Under the pieces are notes generated by a model. It had not been told where the DNA came from. It searched no databases and saw only the letters and a list, made by a program, of their open reading frames with translations. A stretch of 64,000 nucleotides of DNA from an uncultured Bacteroidales bacterium (lineage in GTDB: Bacteria; Bacteroidota; Bacteroidia; Bacteroidales; FEN-979), in assembly GCA_903903985.1 (NCBI GenBank), contig CAIVAT010000034.1, forward strand, positions 62,001 to 126,000, read 5' to 3'. Below are positions 19,796 to 30,607 of the stretch, piece after piece. A program made the position numbers and the translations under genes. Position 1 is the stretch's first letter. Each line of letters starts with the position of its first letter.

Positions 19796-20947
19796 ATGAA
19801 TAATAAACAAAAGAAGTTCAAAGAACAGATTTCTTCGATATTGGGCACAGATGCAGAGTGCATTCACCTTTATTGGAAAGGAAGGGTGGCTTTATATGCG
19901 TTGCTCAAAGCAGCCGGCATTAAAAACGGGGATGAGGTAATCATCCCGGGTTTTACCTGTGTGGTGGTTCCAAATGCAGTAATTTATACAGGTGCCATTC
20001 CGGTTTATGTTGATATTCAACGAACCACCTTAAATCCGTCTTTTGAAGATATCCGTGCAGCGGTGACCCCAAAAACAAGGGTGATCATACTCCAGAACAC
20101 CTTCGGGCTATCTTCAGGCCTGGAGTTCATAACAACTTGGGCTAAGTCGAACGGGATTTTAACCTTTGAGGACTGCACCCATGGTTTTGGTGGATTTTAT
20201 CAGGGGAAACCCAATGGCACATTTTGCGATGCTGCTTTTTTTTCCACTCAGTGGAATAAGCCTTTTTCAACAGGTATCGGGGGATTTTCAGCAGTCTTAA
20301 ACGATGAATTACAGGCCCGGTTGACCGAAACAGACAAATCTCTCATTCAGCCCGGCAGGTTTGAAAACATCTTACTCTTTTTGCTGATTAAGAGCAGGAA
20401 ATACCTGTTATCACCCGGTACCTATTACTTCCTGAGAAATTTTTACAGATTATTGAGCAAATTGAACCTGACAATCGGGTCCTCCTCCGGCGCAGAACTT
20501 AAAGATCCTGTAATTCCGGATTCATATTTTAAAGCCATGAGCAAAACCCAGGTAAATGAAGGGATTCATGAAATTCCCCTGTTGGCCGATGTTCTGGCTC
20601 TCAGAAAAAAGAATGCCGGGTTATTTACACAAATATTAGCGCAACATGGAAAGTACCATGTTATTCCGGAACTACATCGGAATCATTGTTTTCTCAAATA
20701 TCCTGTACTTGTTTCCGATAAAAAAAAGTTTGAAGAATCAGCAAGACGCCAAGGAATTGAGTCGGGGGACTGGTTTGTTTCCCCGATCCATCCGGTTGAA
20801 AAAGATTTTGAAAAATGGCTGCTTTCGTCAATTAAAATTCCAGTTGCATCAGACATTTCCAGGTATATCATGAACCTTCCTGCAGACACCAGGCATCCGG
20901 AACGTGTGATAGATTTTATTGAAAAAAATCTGGATATGTTTCTGTAG
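19796..20947 (+). CDS. DegT/DnrJ/EryC1/StrS family aminotransferase
   Basis: GDEVIIPGFTCVVVPNAVIYTGAIPVYVDI, EDCTHGFGG, FFSTQWNKPFSTGIGGFS. Confidence 0.88.
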   Translation: MNNKQKKFKEQISSILGTDAECIHLYWKGRVALYALLKAAGIKNGDEVIIPGFTCVVVPNAVIYTGAIPVYVDIQRTTLNPSFEDIRAAVTPKTRVIILQNTFGLSSGLEFITTWAKSNGILTFEDCTHGFGGFYQGKPNGTFCDAAFFSTQWNKPFSTGIGGFSAVLNDELQARLTETDKSLIQPGRFENILLFLLIKSRKYLLSPGTYYFLRNFYRLLSKLNLTIGSSSGAELKDPVIPDSYFKAMSKTQVNEGIHEIPLLADVLALRKKNAGLFTQILAQHGKYHVIPELHRNHCFLKYPVLVSDKKKFEESARRQGIESGDWFVSPIHPVEKDFEKWLLSSIKIPVASDISRYIMNLPADTRHPERVIDFIEKNLDMFL

Positions 20948-21109
20948 GAGAAATCGCATCAACCATCCGCCGGGCACTAGCAGCATTGAAACAATGACCC
21001 CATCTATTCAAACGGATGAATCACTGACAAAAACTTATGCCTACATTTGCGTCAGGAAACAATTGCTGATTCCGTGCCATCGCTCACCAAAGTGTTTGAA
21101 TTCAATGTA

Positions 21110-22351
21110 ATGAAAAAAGATGTTCTGATATATTTTGCCGGTAAAATTATCCCTGCCGGGGTTAATCTGCTAATTATAATTCTGGCAGTCAGGTTCCTGG
21201 GTAAGGCAGAATACGGAAAATATTCACTTGTCTTTTACGCCGCCATGTTGATCAGCACACTTACCTTTGGTTGGATTCAGCAGAGCATTATCCGCTTCCT
21301 GAGTGCATACCCCGGGGAGCAGGTCCTTGTCATCAACAGGTTTTATTTTCTTACCTTAATGAGCACGGTTTCGGCCGGCACCATTGGATTACTCCTCTGC
21401 CTGTTTTACTTTGGGCTCCAATGGTTCGACACGGCAGTCATCGTGATCTATATATTCATGTACAACCTTTTTCTTTTTCACCTTACTTTGAATCAAACAA
21501 AACAAAAATCTTTGCATTATGCGATGCTTGAAGGAACGTACAACCTGCTTTTTCTTTTTCTATTCCTCCTTTTGACATGGGTTTTCAATCAGCACTTATT
21601 CATCGTGCTTTTTATTGCCATGCTGGCAGGTCTTCTGTTAACGGAATTTTTGCGAATTACAATTCTCCCTGAAGGTCGGGTCGGGCTGGACCCTACCCGC
21701 ATCTATTTCAATGCCGGTTTTAGCAAACAAGCCTTCACTTTTGGCTTTCCGATTACGATCTGGCTTTTTTTATCGTACCTCCTGAATATTTCCGACCGTT
21801 TCATAATTAAAGAGTTCACCAGTTATGAAAATGTTGGAACCTATTCGGCTGCCAAAGATTTCATCATTAAGATTGCCACCTTCACGACTGTTCCGATTCT
21901 TTTAGCTTACTATCCGATGATTGTTGAGAAATGGAACACCGACCGGAAAATGGAGGCATTGCAATTGATCAGAAAAGGGTTGAATTACTGTTTTCTGATT
22001 GCCCTGGTAGTGATGATCCTCTTTCTGGTTTTTCAAAACCTGCTTTATACTAGGATCCTTCATCTGCAGTTGATGCGGCAAATCCTCGTATCATCCTCAT
22101 TGATCGGTTCTGCTTTCCTGTGGCAGATTTCGATGCTTTTGCACAAACCACTGGAGTTATTGCTGAAGCCAAGGCTAATGCTGATAGCTCTTATTGCAGC
22201 ATTGACCGTGAATGCGGTGGCAAACATCATATTTGTGCCCATGTGGGGTTATCCTGCATCTGCAGTGATATCACTGGTTTCGGTTATTACTTATATTATC
22301 GTTATTTTCGCTTTTTTATTCAGGTTCCGGAATCAGGGATTACTAAAATAA
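21110..22351 (+). CDS. Oligosaccharide flippase (Wzx-like, MATE/MVF superfamily)
   Basis: About 12 TM segments; AVRFLGKAEYGKYSLVFYAAMLISTLTFGWIQQSIIRF; SDRFIIKEFTSYENVGTYSAAKD. Start placed at internal Met MKKDVLIYFAGKIIP. Confidence 0.85.
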   Translation: MKKDVLIYFAGKIIPAGVNLLIIILAVRFLGKAEYGKYSLVFYAAMLISTLTFGWIQQSIIRFLSAYPGEQVLVINRFYFLTLMSTVSAGTIGLLLCLFYFGLQWFDTAVIVIYIFMYNLFLFHLTLNQTKQKSLHYAMLEGTYNLLFLFLFLLLTWVFNQHLFIVLFIAMLAGLLLTEFLRITILPEGRVGLDPTRIYFNAGFSKQAFTFGFPITIWLFLSYLLNISDRFIIKEFTSYENVGTYSAAKDFIIKIATFTTVPILLAYYPMIVEKWNTDRKMEALQLIRKGLNYCFLIALVVMILFLVFQNLLYTRILHLQLMRQILVSSSLIGSAFLWQISMLLHKPLELLLKPRLMLIALIAALTVNAVANIIFVPMWGYPASAVISLVSVITYIIVIFAFLFRFRNQGLLK

Positions 22352-22356
22352 TTGAA

Positions 22357-23630
22357 ATGAATAAGCTGGAGTCTGTGGTTTACCAAGTGTTAAAGCATAA
22401 TCCAAAAATAAAAAACCTGATCAGGGATATATACCAGGCTATTTTTTCAATTATCCCTGTTCCCCGTGAAAAATCGGCTTACCCGGTTACTGTAAGGGAG
22501 GGCTATTTTTTCGGGTTCCATGATAAAAACCCATGGTCGCATGATGGTTTTTATCTTCTGGCCCACGGCTGCCAGGAACTTTCCAATATAACACCGAGGC
22601 CCGGGGATCAGGTAGACATGGTTTTTTCAAAGGCGATAACTTTACTTCTTTTCAGAAAATCACCACTACTTCATGTTATAACTGGCAACAGGGGAGTATG
22701 CTGCAATGGTTAGGAAATACGAACAGGTTTATTTTCAATGATTCCGGAGGAGCAGAAAACGTGGCAAGAATTTTTAACACGGAGGGCCATGCCTTAGGTG
22801 TTTTACCACGAGCCATCGCGGCGGTCGATCCTGGCGGGAACAAGGCGTTATCATACAATTATACAAGGCTTCAAAAGCACTTTGACGGTTATGGCTATCC
22901 ATATGGCAGCGATCCCGAAATTGAAGAAAAAACACCCTCATCGCACGGCATAAGCATCATTGACATTCAAACGAACCATATTTCTCAATTATTCACGGTA
23001 AAGGATATTGCCTCCTTCCATCCTGAAAAAAGCATGGGAGAAGCGTATCATTTTTTCACACATTGCCTGTTTTCTCCTTCGGGACAACGGTTCCTATTTC
23101 TTCACCGGTGGATAAAAAACGAAAATTTCACATACACCCGGATGCTTTCATGCGATTTGACCGGAAAGCGTCTTCATATTTTCCCGACAAGCGATATGGT
23201 CTCACACATCGCCTGGCAGGATGAAACGCATGTGCTGGCTTATTGCCGTTCAAAAGAACACAGGGACGCCTATATCCTTTTTCGCGACATGAGTGAAGAT
23301 CACCGATTGATCGGGTTAAGCAATTTTACTTCCGACGGTCACCCTTCATTTGCAAGGAAATTCCCGGATTGGTTTGTTACCGATACTTACCCTGATCGGT
23401 TACGGCGGAGTTACCTCATCCTGTTCAACACATTAACAGAAAAACGATTTGATCTGGGTTATTTCCGCCAGCCAATCGGATTTAAGGAAGCCGTCAGGTG
23501 CGACTTGCATCCCCGGTGGAACCATGATGCCACCATGATCTGTTTTGATTCGGCCCATACCCGAAAAAGATCGCTGTGTACCATGAATATCGGAGATTCA
23601 CTTTCCACCGGAAATGTACATTCATTTTGA
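22357..23630 (+). CDS. Conserved polysaccharide-locus protein with WD40-like segments, split by a -1 frameshift near T6 tract 22622-22627
   Basis: Frame 1: MNKLESVVYQVLKHNPKIKN...EGYFFGFHDKNPWSHDGFY...PRPGDQVDMVF; continues in another frame as FKGDNFTSFQKITTTSCYNWQQGSMLQWLGNTNRFIFNDSG... (ORF 22698..23630). Confidence 0.65.
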
Positions 23631-23633
23631 ATT

Positions 23634-24479
23634 ATGAATCAAGCAGACATCCTCGTCATTGGCGTTATTTATAATACGTATCCGGAAACAATACGGTACC
23701 TCAACAGCCTCACTCCCCAGGCAACCGTGAACCTGGCTGTCATTCTTGTTGATAACAGCGACCAGGCTGCATCTCCTGATTTTATAAAAAAAATTAACGG
23801 ATTGCCTTTTCTTCATTACCTCGAAACAGGGAAGAACCTTGGATATTTCGGAGGAGCAAGGGAAGGATTAAAATATTATCTGGCGGAACATCCGATCTAT
23901 CCTTCATGGATCCTTGTTACCAATGTCGACATCGTTTTTACACCTCAGTTTTTTACCCGATTAACCGCACTGAACCACCGCCAAAGCCTGGGACTGGTCG
24001 CTCCATCCATCATTTCAAAAAAATGGAACACCGATTATAATCCGAAAATTCAGCAACGGTACTCCAAAAAGAAACTCCTTTTATACAGGTTCCTGTATTC
24101 AAGTTTTCTTGTTCATAATTTATTTCTCCTGGCTGCATATGGGAAAAAGTGGGTAGGTGGCGTGCGCGGCAGAAATAAAGAAGCAGCAGCATCCCAGGGT
24201 CAATTGGGGAAAAAAATCTACGCTCCTCATGGATCCTGCCTGGTGTTTAAGAATGACTATTTTATTGGCGGAGGCACCCTGGACATGCCCAATTTCCTGT
24301 TTGGGGAAGAGGTGATGGTTGCTGAAACGGCAATGCAATTGGGGCTTGATGTTGAATATCATCCGGAATTGGTTATTCATGATTATGAACACGCTTCCAC
24401 AGGTTTTTTTCTGACCCCCAAGATGAGTGGATATAACCGTCAAGCTATTCAGTCAATTCTAACCCGGTATTACCCATAA
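23634..24479 (+). CDS. Glycosyltransferase family 2
   Basis: ILVDNSD, FLHYLETGKNLGYFGGAREGLKYYL, WILVTNVDIVFTPQFF, HGSCLVFKNDYF. Confidence 0.85.
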   Translation: MNQADILVIGVIYNTYPETIRYLNSLTPQATVNLAVILVDNSDQAASPDFIKKINGLPFLHYLETGKNLGYFGGAREGLKYYLAEHPIYPSWILVTNVDIVFTPQFFTRLTALNHRQSLGLVAPSIISKKWNTDYNPKIQQRYSKKKLLLYRFLYSSFLVHNLFLLAAYGKKWVGGVRGRNKEAAASQGQLGKKIYAPHGSCLVFKNDYFIGGGTLDMPNFLFGEEVMVAETAMQLGLDVEYHPELVIHDYEHASTGFFLTPKMSGYNRQAIQSILTRYYP

Positions 24480-24551
24480 TTGCTTTTATCAGTTTTTTTT
24501 TCGGTGTTCTTTCTGTGTTAAATTTAATAAATTATCCTAATAACTTCTGAG

Positions 24552-25343
24552 ATGGAAATTATACGTCAGGCTATCCGCAGCATTATCAAACCAGATTCTT
24601 CCCTATATAAAAGCGGAGCTTCTGTCCTGGATTTTTTATCTGTCATTAAAACAGAAGGCTATAAAACCTGGCGCATGCTTAATAATCTCAGTGAGGGAAG
24701 TGAGAAAGATCCCATCCGGGCTGTTAAATTGCGGAATGTGTCATATCCCATTCACATCAGGCCGGGAACCCGCGACACACATACGATTATAAATAACATT
24801 GTGAGAGAAGAGTATGGGAAACTGACCAATGTCACTTCTCCAAAATGGATGATTGATGCAGGTGCTTACATTGGCGATACCACAGCATATTTCCTTTCCC
24901 GGTTCCCTGATCTGAAAGTAATTGCGCTTGAGCCAAATCCTCCCAGTCATGAGATGGCAAAACTTAACCTTGAACCCTATGGTAAGCGTGCCATACTTGA
25001 AAAAAAGGGGCTTTATATTACCAATGGAATTGCTTGTTTTTCAGGCGACAGTACTGGTGCTTCCATTGACAATACGGGTTTCGAAATTGATTGTACAACA
25101 GTTTCATCCCTTATGGACCAATATTCGATCCCAAGGATTGATATTCTGAAAATGGACATTGAAGGCGCTGAGGAAGCCATCTTTGCCGCCAATCCTGCAA
25201 CCTGGTTGAACCGGGTGGATTTGTTGATTGTTGAAATCCATTGCGATCCTGAAAAATCTCTGGTTCCTCGTGCATTAAGGGAAAATGGTTTTTCCATGCA
25301 ACAATACAGGTCCATCTGGTATTGCCGGCCAGTTAAAAAATAG
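24552..25343 (+). CDS. FkbM family methyltransferase
   Basis: MIDAGAYIGDTTAYFLSRFPDLKVIALEPNPPSHEMAKLNL...IDILKMDIEGAEEAIF. Confidence 0.88.
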   Translation: MEIIRQAIRSIIKPDSSLYKSGASVLDFLSVIKTEGYKTWRMLNNLSEGSEKDPIRAVKLRNVSYPIHIRPGTRDTHTIINNIVREEYGKLTNVTSPKWMIDAGAYIGDTTAYFLSRFPDLKVIALEPNPPSHEMAKLNLEPYGKRAILEKKGLYITNGIACFSGDSTGASIDNTGFEIDCTTVSSLMDQYSIPRIDILKMDIEGAEEAIFAANPATWLNRVDLLIVEIHCDPEKSLVPRALRENGFSMQQYRSIWYCRPVKK

Positions 25344-25347
25344 TTTC

Positions 25348-26373
25348 ATGCATCCTTGTGTAACAGTAATCGTACCCAGTTTCAATGAGGAAAAGCATAT
25401 TGCTTCCCTGCTTGATAACCTTCTTCAACAGGATTATCCCATGGATCGGATGGAAGTTTTTATTGTGGATGGCATGAGCAGGGACCGGACACAGGAAATC
25501 ATCCGGGATTATCAAATCCGGTACCCGTTCATTCAGCTTTTACTGAATGAGAAGCGTTTTGTTCCATTTGCCCTTAATCAGGGGATAAGAAAATCGCAGG
25601 GAGAGGTTATCATCAGGATGGATGCCCATTCTGAATACCCTTCCAATTATATCAGTACACTGGTTAACTACCTTTTTGAACTCAAGGCAGATAATGTAGG
25701 TGGTATATGGCTCACCAGACCGGGCAATGATTCTGTGAAAGCAAATTCAATTGCCATTGCCCAATCCTCAGCCTTTGGAGTGGGAAATTCACATTTCCGT
25801 TTGGGGATTCATGAAATAAGAAAGGTGGATACCGTGCCTTATGGTTGTTTCAAAAAATCTTTGTTCGACAGAATCGGGATGTTTGATGAAGAACTTCTCC
25901 GTAACCAGGACGATGAATTTAATGCACGGATTATCGAAAATGGCGGATCTATATACTTGATCCCTGATGTTGCCATCACCTATTATGCACGTTCTGACGT
26001 TTCATCTCTGATCAGAATGTTTTATCAATATGCATTTTTCAAACCCCTTGTTAACCGGAAATTGAAAATGCCGGCTACCATCCGTCAATTCATCCCCCCA
26101 CTTTTTGTCTTGTTCCTGCTTTTGGGATGGACCGTTGTTTTCTTCCTGCCATCCTTTCTGCCGTTATATCTCGCCGGTGTCGGAATCTACCTCCTTTTCA
26201 ATATTATTTATACGGTGAAAAGCGCATGGAATCGCGGGAAAGGGCTTCTTGTTTTTTTTCTGCCATGGATTTTTTTCATCCAACATGTGGCCTATGGGAT
26301 CGGGTATCTCAACGGGCTTATTAACTTTGTTCTTTTGAAAAGATCAAAGGGCACAATCGTTTCCTCTCGCTGA
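25348..26373 (+). CDS. Glycosyltransferase family 2 with C-terminal TM segments (ExoA-like)
   Basis: VTVIVPSFNEEKHIASLLDNLLQQDYP, EVFIVDGMSRDRTQEI, IIRMDAHSEYP, RNQDDEFNARI. Confidence 0.88.
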   Translation: MHPCVTVIVPSFNEEKHIASLLDNLLQQDYPMDRMEVFIVDGMSRDRTQEIIRDYQIRYPFIQLLLNEKRFVPFALNQGIRKSQGEVIIRMDAHSEYPSNYISTLVNYLFELKADNVGGIWLTRPGNDSVKANSIAIAQSSAFGVGNSHFRLGIHEIRKVDTVPYGCFKKSLFDRIGMFDEELLRNQDDEFNARIIENGGSIYLIPDVAITYYARSDVSSLIRMFYQYAFFKPLVNRKLKMPATIRQFIPPLFVLFLLLGWTVVFFLPSFLPLYLAGVGIYLLFNIIYTVKSAWNRGKGLLVFFLPWIFFIQHVAYGIGYLNGLINFVLLKRSKGTIVSSR

Positions 26374-26376
26374 TTT

Positions 26377-27501
26377 TTACTTCGACCGGATCCGCCCCAC
26401 GATCCGCTCAAAATCCTCTTCTGATAAGTTTGATCCGGAAGGAAGGCAGATTCCGTTGTTAAACAGATGTTCCGCATTGCCGTTCAGATAGGAAGGGAAA
26501 TTCCGGAACACTTCCTGCATATGCATTGGCTTCATCAACGGCCGGGAATCAATGTTATCCTCTCCCAAAGCCCGGATGACCGACCTGGCATTGAAAACAT
26601 CACCAGGTTTATTCAATATGGCTGCGGTAAGCCAGAAATTAGAAAAAAAACTGTCGTCCGGTTCTGACTGGAAAACCAACCCCGGAATATCTGACAATAA
26701 TTCACGGTAACGTTGATTGTTGAAACGGTGCGCTGCCACTCGCTCCACAATAACCTCCATCTGGCCACGGCCAATCCCTGCCAGGACATTGCTCAGCCGG
26801 TAATTGTATCCCAGTTGCTTATGCTCAAAGTGAAGGGTATTCTCTTTGGCCTGTGATGCCAGGAACCTGGCGCGGTTGGCATATTCAGGGTTCTTTGAAA
26901 CAAGTGCCCCGCCACCTGAAGTTGTGATGATCTTATTGCCATTGAACGACAGGGTCCCCACTTCGCCAAATGTACCGCAATGCCCTCTTTTGTATTTGCT
27001 TCCCAGTGCCTCGGCGGCATCTTCTATGAGCGGAATTTCATATTTCAGTGATATTTCTGAATATGCATCAATTTGTGCAGGCATTCCGTAAATATCAACA
27101 AAAATGATCGCCTTCGGTTTTTTATGGTGTTTGATCCTGTCGATGATCGCCAATTCCATCAGTTCCGGATCGATATTCCAGGTGTACATCTCACTGTCGA
27201 TAAAAACAGGAATTGCTCCCTGGTATACAATCGGGTTGACGGTAGCCGTGAATGTGAAATCGGGGGCAATAACCTCATCGCCACGGGTCACGCCCAAAAG
27301 GATCAATGCAAGGTGTATAGCAGCCGTACCGGTGCACAGGGCGGCAACGTGGGAGCCATCCAGGTACTGTGACAGTGACCGTTCAAATTCATCCACATTC
27401 GGCCCCAGCGGGGCAATCCAGTTCGTCGCAAACGCCTCCCTGATGTATTTTTCCTCCCGCCCGCTCATATGCGGGGGCGACAGCCATATCCTAGTACTCA
27501 T
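26377..27501 (-). CDS. DegT/DnrJ/EryC1/StrS family aminotransferase (PglE-like position)
   Basis: LSPPHMSGREEKYIREAFATNWIAPLGPNVDEFE, EVIAPDFTFTATVNPIVYQGA, IEDAAEALGSKYKR, FNGNKIITTSGGGALV. Confidence 0.9.
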   Translation of the reverse strand: MSTRIWLSPPHMSGREEKYIREAFATNWIAPLGPNVDEFERSLSQYLDGSHVAALCTGTAAIHLALILLGVTRGDEVIAPDFTFTATVNPIVYQGAIPVFIDSEMYTWNIDPELMELAIIDRIKHHKKPKAIIFVDIYGMPAQIDAYSEISLKYEIPLIEDAAEALGSKYKRGHCGTFGEVGTLSFNGNKIITTSGGGALVSKNPEYANRARFLASQAKENTLHFEHKQLGYNYRLSNVLAGIGRGQMEVIVERVAAHRFNNQRYRELLSDIPGLVFQSEPDDSFFSNFWLTAAILNKPGDVFNARSVIRALGEDNIDSRPLMKPMHMQEVFRNFPSYLNGNAEHLFNNGICLPSGSNLSEEDFERIVGRIRSK

Positions 27502-28138
27502 AATCCTTCTTTCGTATCAATGTATAGAAAATAATTTTCAGGTCCTCCATTAAGTTATACCTCCCGAGGTACTTCAGGTTTATTTTAACCTTATCAGGAT
27601 AAATCACATGGTCATTGTATTCTTTGGGGTTCTCACACCCGGCCAGTATTTCCTCCTCATGATAGTATTTAAGCGAAGCCGGCCCGGTAATGCCCGGGCG
27701 CAACGACAATATCTCCCTTTCCGGGCCAGTCAAAAGGTCGGCATAGCCGGGCACATCGGGCCTGGGGCCCACAAAACTCATATCGCCGACAAGGACATTG
27801 ATCAATTCGGGGAGTTCATCCAGTTTCCACTTTCGAAGAAATGCACCGGCTTTCGTGATACGGTGGTCGTTGGCCGCAGTCACCGTGTTCACGTCGGTGT
27901 GGGGCACCATGGTCCTGAATTTTATGATTGTAAACAGCCTGCCATGCCTGCCGACCCTTTTCTGTGTGAAAAACATGGGCCCTGGTTTTCTGGAAGGGGG
28001 ATGAACCCATCCAGGCACTGTTATTACAAGTGCTATCATGATAAAGACCGGCAGCAGCATAACCAGTAAGAGCAAGGCCAGCAAGCGATCGAAAATATAT
28101 TTTATGATGGAGTTGATAACAGACGGATTAAAGTCCAA
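27491..28138 (-). CDS. Undecaprenyl-phosphate sugar-1-phosphate transferase (PglC/WcaJ-type monotopic PGT)
   Basis: DRLLALLLLVMLLPVF, GPMFFTQKRVGRHGRLFTIIKFRTM, LRKWKLDELPELINVLVGDMSFVGPRPDVPGYAD. Probable TTG start. Confidence 0.92.
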   Translation of the reverse strand: MDFNPSVINSIIKYIFDRLLALLLLVMLLPVFIMIALVITVPGWVHPPSRKPGPMFFTQKRVGRHGRLFTIIKFRTMVPHTDVNTVTAANDHRITKAGAFLRKWKLDELPELINVLVGDMSFVGPRPDVPGYADLLTGPEREILSLRPGITGPASLKYYHEEEILAGCENPKEYNDHVIYPDKVKINLKYLGRYNLMEDLKIIFYTLIRKKDYEY

Positions 28139-28161
28139 AATTAGTGATTTTTACTTTGCTA

Positions 28162-28235
28162 CCTCACCCAAACCCTCTCCTCAAGGAGAGGGCATTCCCC
28201 TTCTCCTTGCAGGAGAAGGGGTTAGGGGATGAGGT
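28162..28235. repeat. Intergenic palindromic repeat, copy 1
   Basis: cctcacccaaaccctctcctcaaggagagggcattccccttctccttgcaggagaaggggttaggggatgaggt: outer CCTCA/TGAGG arms and two inner hairpins. Confidence 0.75.
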
Positions 28236-28280
28236 AAATCAAAAAAAGTTTCCTATTATTGTTTTCTGAATCAAAAACAC

Positions 28281-29153
28281 TTGAAAGTCTCCGGATTCAC
28301 CTTCGTCCGCAATGCCATTAAATACGATTACCCGGTGGTGGAATCGATCAGGTCGATATTGCCTGTTTGCGATGAGTTTATCGTGGCTGTCGGCCATTCG
28401 GAGGATGATACACGCAACCTGATCCTGTCAATCGGCGATCCGAAAATCAGGATCATTGATACATTTTGGGATGATACATTGCGTGAAGGTGGGAAGGTGC
28501 TTGCGGTTGAAACCAATAAGGCGTTGGATGCAATTTCACCCGGCAGCACGTGGGCCTTTTACATCCAGGCGGATGAAGTAGTTCACGAGAAATACCTGCC
28601 TGCAATCAGGACGGCGATGGAAAAAAGTGCTTCAGACCTCAACGTAGAAGGCCTTCTTTTTAACTATACCCACTTCTACGGTTCTTATCAGTTCATTGGC
28701 GATTCCCGGAACTGGTATCGGCATGAAGTCAGGGTTATCAGAAACGATAAACAGATCCGATCGTACCTCGATGCCCAGGGATTCAGAAAAAACGGGAAAA
28801 AGCTATGGGTCAAGCCGGTTGATGCATTTGTTTATCATTACGGATGGGTAAAACCACCCCAGTTCCAACAGGCCAAACTACAAACCTTTCACAGATACTG
28901 GCATACAGATCGATGGATCGAGAAAACCGTACCAAAATCGGATACTTTTGATTATGCAGGGATGGATTTCCTGGCACCGTTTACTGATTCACACCCAGGG
29001 GTGATGCAAGAAAAGATCTCACGGCAAAACTGGGAATTCAATCCCGGGCCATCGGTAAAAGGAAGGTCTGTAAAAATATCACTGCTTCATTTTATTGAAA
29101 AAAAAACAGGTTGGAGAATTGGTGAATACAGGAATTACAGGATCGTCAGATAA
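28281..29153 (+). CDS. Glycosyltransferase (GT2-like, hypothetical)
   Basis: VSGFTFVRNAIKYDYPVVESIRSILPVCDEFIVAVGHSEDDT; probable TTG start. Confidence 0.65.
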   Translation: MKVSGFTFVRNAIKYDYPVVESIRSILPVCDEFIVAVGHSEDDTRNLILSIGDPKIRIIDTFWDDTLREGGKVLAVETNKALDAISPGSTWAFYIQADEVVHEKYLPAIRTAMEKSASDLNVEGLLFNYTHFYGSYQFIGDSRNWYRHEVRVIRNDKQIRSYLDAQGFRKNGKKLWVKPVDAFVYHYGWVKPPQFQQAKLQTFHRYWHTDRWIEKTVPKSDTFDYAGMDFLAPFTDSHPGVMQEKISRQNWEFNPGPSVKGRSVKISLLHFIEKKTGWRIGEYRNYRIVR

Positions 29154-29182
29154 AAACGTGACGCGTGACACGTGACGCGTGA

Positions 29183-29217
29183 TTTGGGATAATTATCCTA
29201 TTTTCTTTATATATTTG
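29183..29217 (+). promoter_or_regulatory. Bacteroidota-type promoter (TTTG ... TATATTTG) upstream of the DUF5606 gene
   Basis: tttg at 29183-29186 and TAnnTTTG match tatatttg at 29210-29217, 18 bp before ATG 29235. Confidence 0.45.
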
Positions 29218-29234
29218 CAGAAAACTATCAAACC

Positions 29235-29702
29235 ATGGATTTAAGTAAGATCTTATCAATTGCCGGCAAGAACGGATTGTTTAAAGTCGTTTCACAGGGC
29301 AAGAATACCGTAATTGTGGAATCGCTCATCGACAACAAACGTTTTCCGGCCTTTGGACATGAAAAAATGAGTTCATTGGAGGAGATCAGTATATTTACAA
29401 CGGGTGAGGACCTTGCTTTGAAAGAGGTATTCAAGGCTTTTCATCAAAAATTGCAAGGGAAACCTGCCATCGATCATAAATCGGACAACAACACCCTTAA
29501 GAAATTCTTCCTGGAAATGGTACCTGAATTCGACCAGGACCGCGTGTACGTTTCGGATATCAAAAAGATGGTGAGCTGGTACAATACTTTGCTGGATCAT
29601 GGACTCCTTGATTTCACAGAAGAAATAAAAGAGCCTGAAACGGGCGAAACTTCTCCCGAGGTTCCGCCGAAAGCAGAGGACGAAGCCGAAGCCGGCAATT
29701 AA
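29235..29702 (+). CDS. DUF5606-like conserved Bacteroidota protein
   Basis: MDLSKILSIAGKNGLFKVVSQGKNTVIVESLIDNKRFPAFGHEKMSSLEEISIFT. Confidence 0.75.
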   Translation: MDLSKILSIAGKNGLFKVVSQGKNTVIVESLIDNKRFPAFGHEKMSSLEEISIFTTGEDLALKEVFKAFHQKLQGKPAIDHKSDNNTLKKFFLEMVPEFDQDRVYVSDIKKMVSWYNTLLDHGLLDFTEEIKEPETGETSPEVPPKAEDEAEAGN

Positions 29703-29751
29703 ACGTATCTGATGTCTTTGAGTCAATGAACGGGTTAATGTTACAGCATCG

Positions 29752-30531
29752 ATGGAGTTAAAAAAAAAGGTCCAGGATTTGCGGGTGATTGAAACCTCCC
29801 GGTTGAACAAGCGTCATTTTATCCTGGAACTCGAAGCCCCTGAAAAACTGCCCCTGATCCTTCCCGGACAGTTTGTCCAGGCTCTTATCAAAGATTCTCC
29901 ATCCACCTTCCTGCGACGCCCTTTTTCAGTTCATGCTGTCGATTACAGGAAAAACTCCCTGCGTTTGCTGATCCAGATCAAAGGCCCCGGAACACAGCAT
30001 TTGTCTGAACTGAAAGAAGGGGATCCTCTCAATCTCATTTATCCCCTTGGCAATTCTTTTTCCCTGCCATTTACCAAAGATGTGCTGCTCGTTGGGGGTG
30101 GATGCGGGGTGGCACCACTGTTATTCCTGGCACAATTTCTCAACCACAACAACATCTATCCCACCATCCTGCTCGGGTTCCGAACCAGGGAAGAAGTTTC
30201 GGAAATTGATGCCTATGCGGCATCCGGGAAAGTGCATGTGATTACCGATGATGGCACCGAAGGAGAAAAAGGGCTCGTGGTCGACCATTCCATTTTCCAG
30301 TTAGAGCGGCTTCCCTTTAAGAAGATTTTTTGCTGTGGCCCCGATGCCATGATGAAAGCGGTTGCAAAGATCGCACGGATGCATAAGACTGACTGCGAAG
30401 TGTCTCTTGAAAACACGATGGCTTGCGGGTTTGGAGTATGCCTTTGCTGCATCACCCCTACCGATAAAGGAAATGAACGCGTATGTGTTGAAGGACCCGT
30501 TTTTAATATAAACCGGCTGAAATGGCAGTAA
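29752..30531 (+). CDS. pyrK: Dihydroorotate dehydrogenase electron transfer subunit
   Basis: [41 protein letters not shown]-terminal 2Fe-2S cysteine cluster CGFGVCLCC; followed by pyrD. Confidence 0.9.
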   Translation: MELKKKVQDLRVIETSRLNKRHFILELEAPEKLPLILPGQFVQALIKDSPSTFLRRPFSVHAVDYRKNSLRLLIQIKGPGTQHLSELKEGDPLNLIYPLGNSFSLPFTKDVLLVGGGCGVAPLLFLAQFLNHNNIYPTILLGFRTREEVSEIDAYAASGKVHVITDDGTEGEKGLVVDHSIFQLERLPFKKIFCCGPDAMMKAVAKIARMHKTDCEVSLENTMACGFGVCLCCITPTDKGNERVCVEGPVFNINRLKWQ

Positions 30532-30607
30532 AAATAATTACGATTTTCGATTTTCGATTTTCGATTTTTCATTGCGTTCCTTCGCCACGTCACTCCTTCG
30601 TTGTTTA

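Noticed and set aside
22120-22713. 197-aa ORF as an independent gene
   Set aside because: Its first ~80 codons overlap the flippase in another frame; the real start appears to be ATG 22357, and it is the 5' part of the frameshifted gene.
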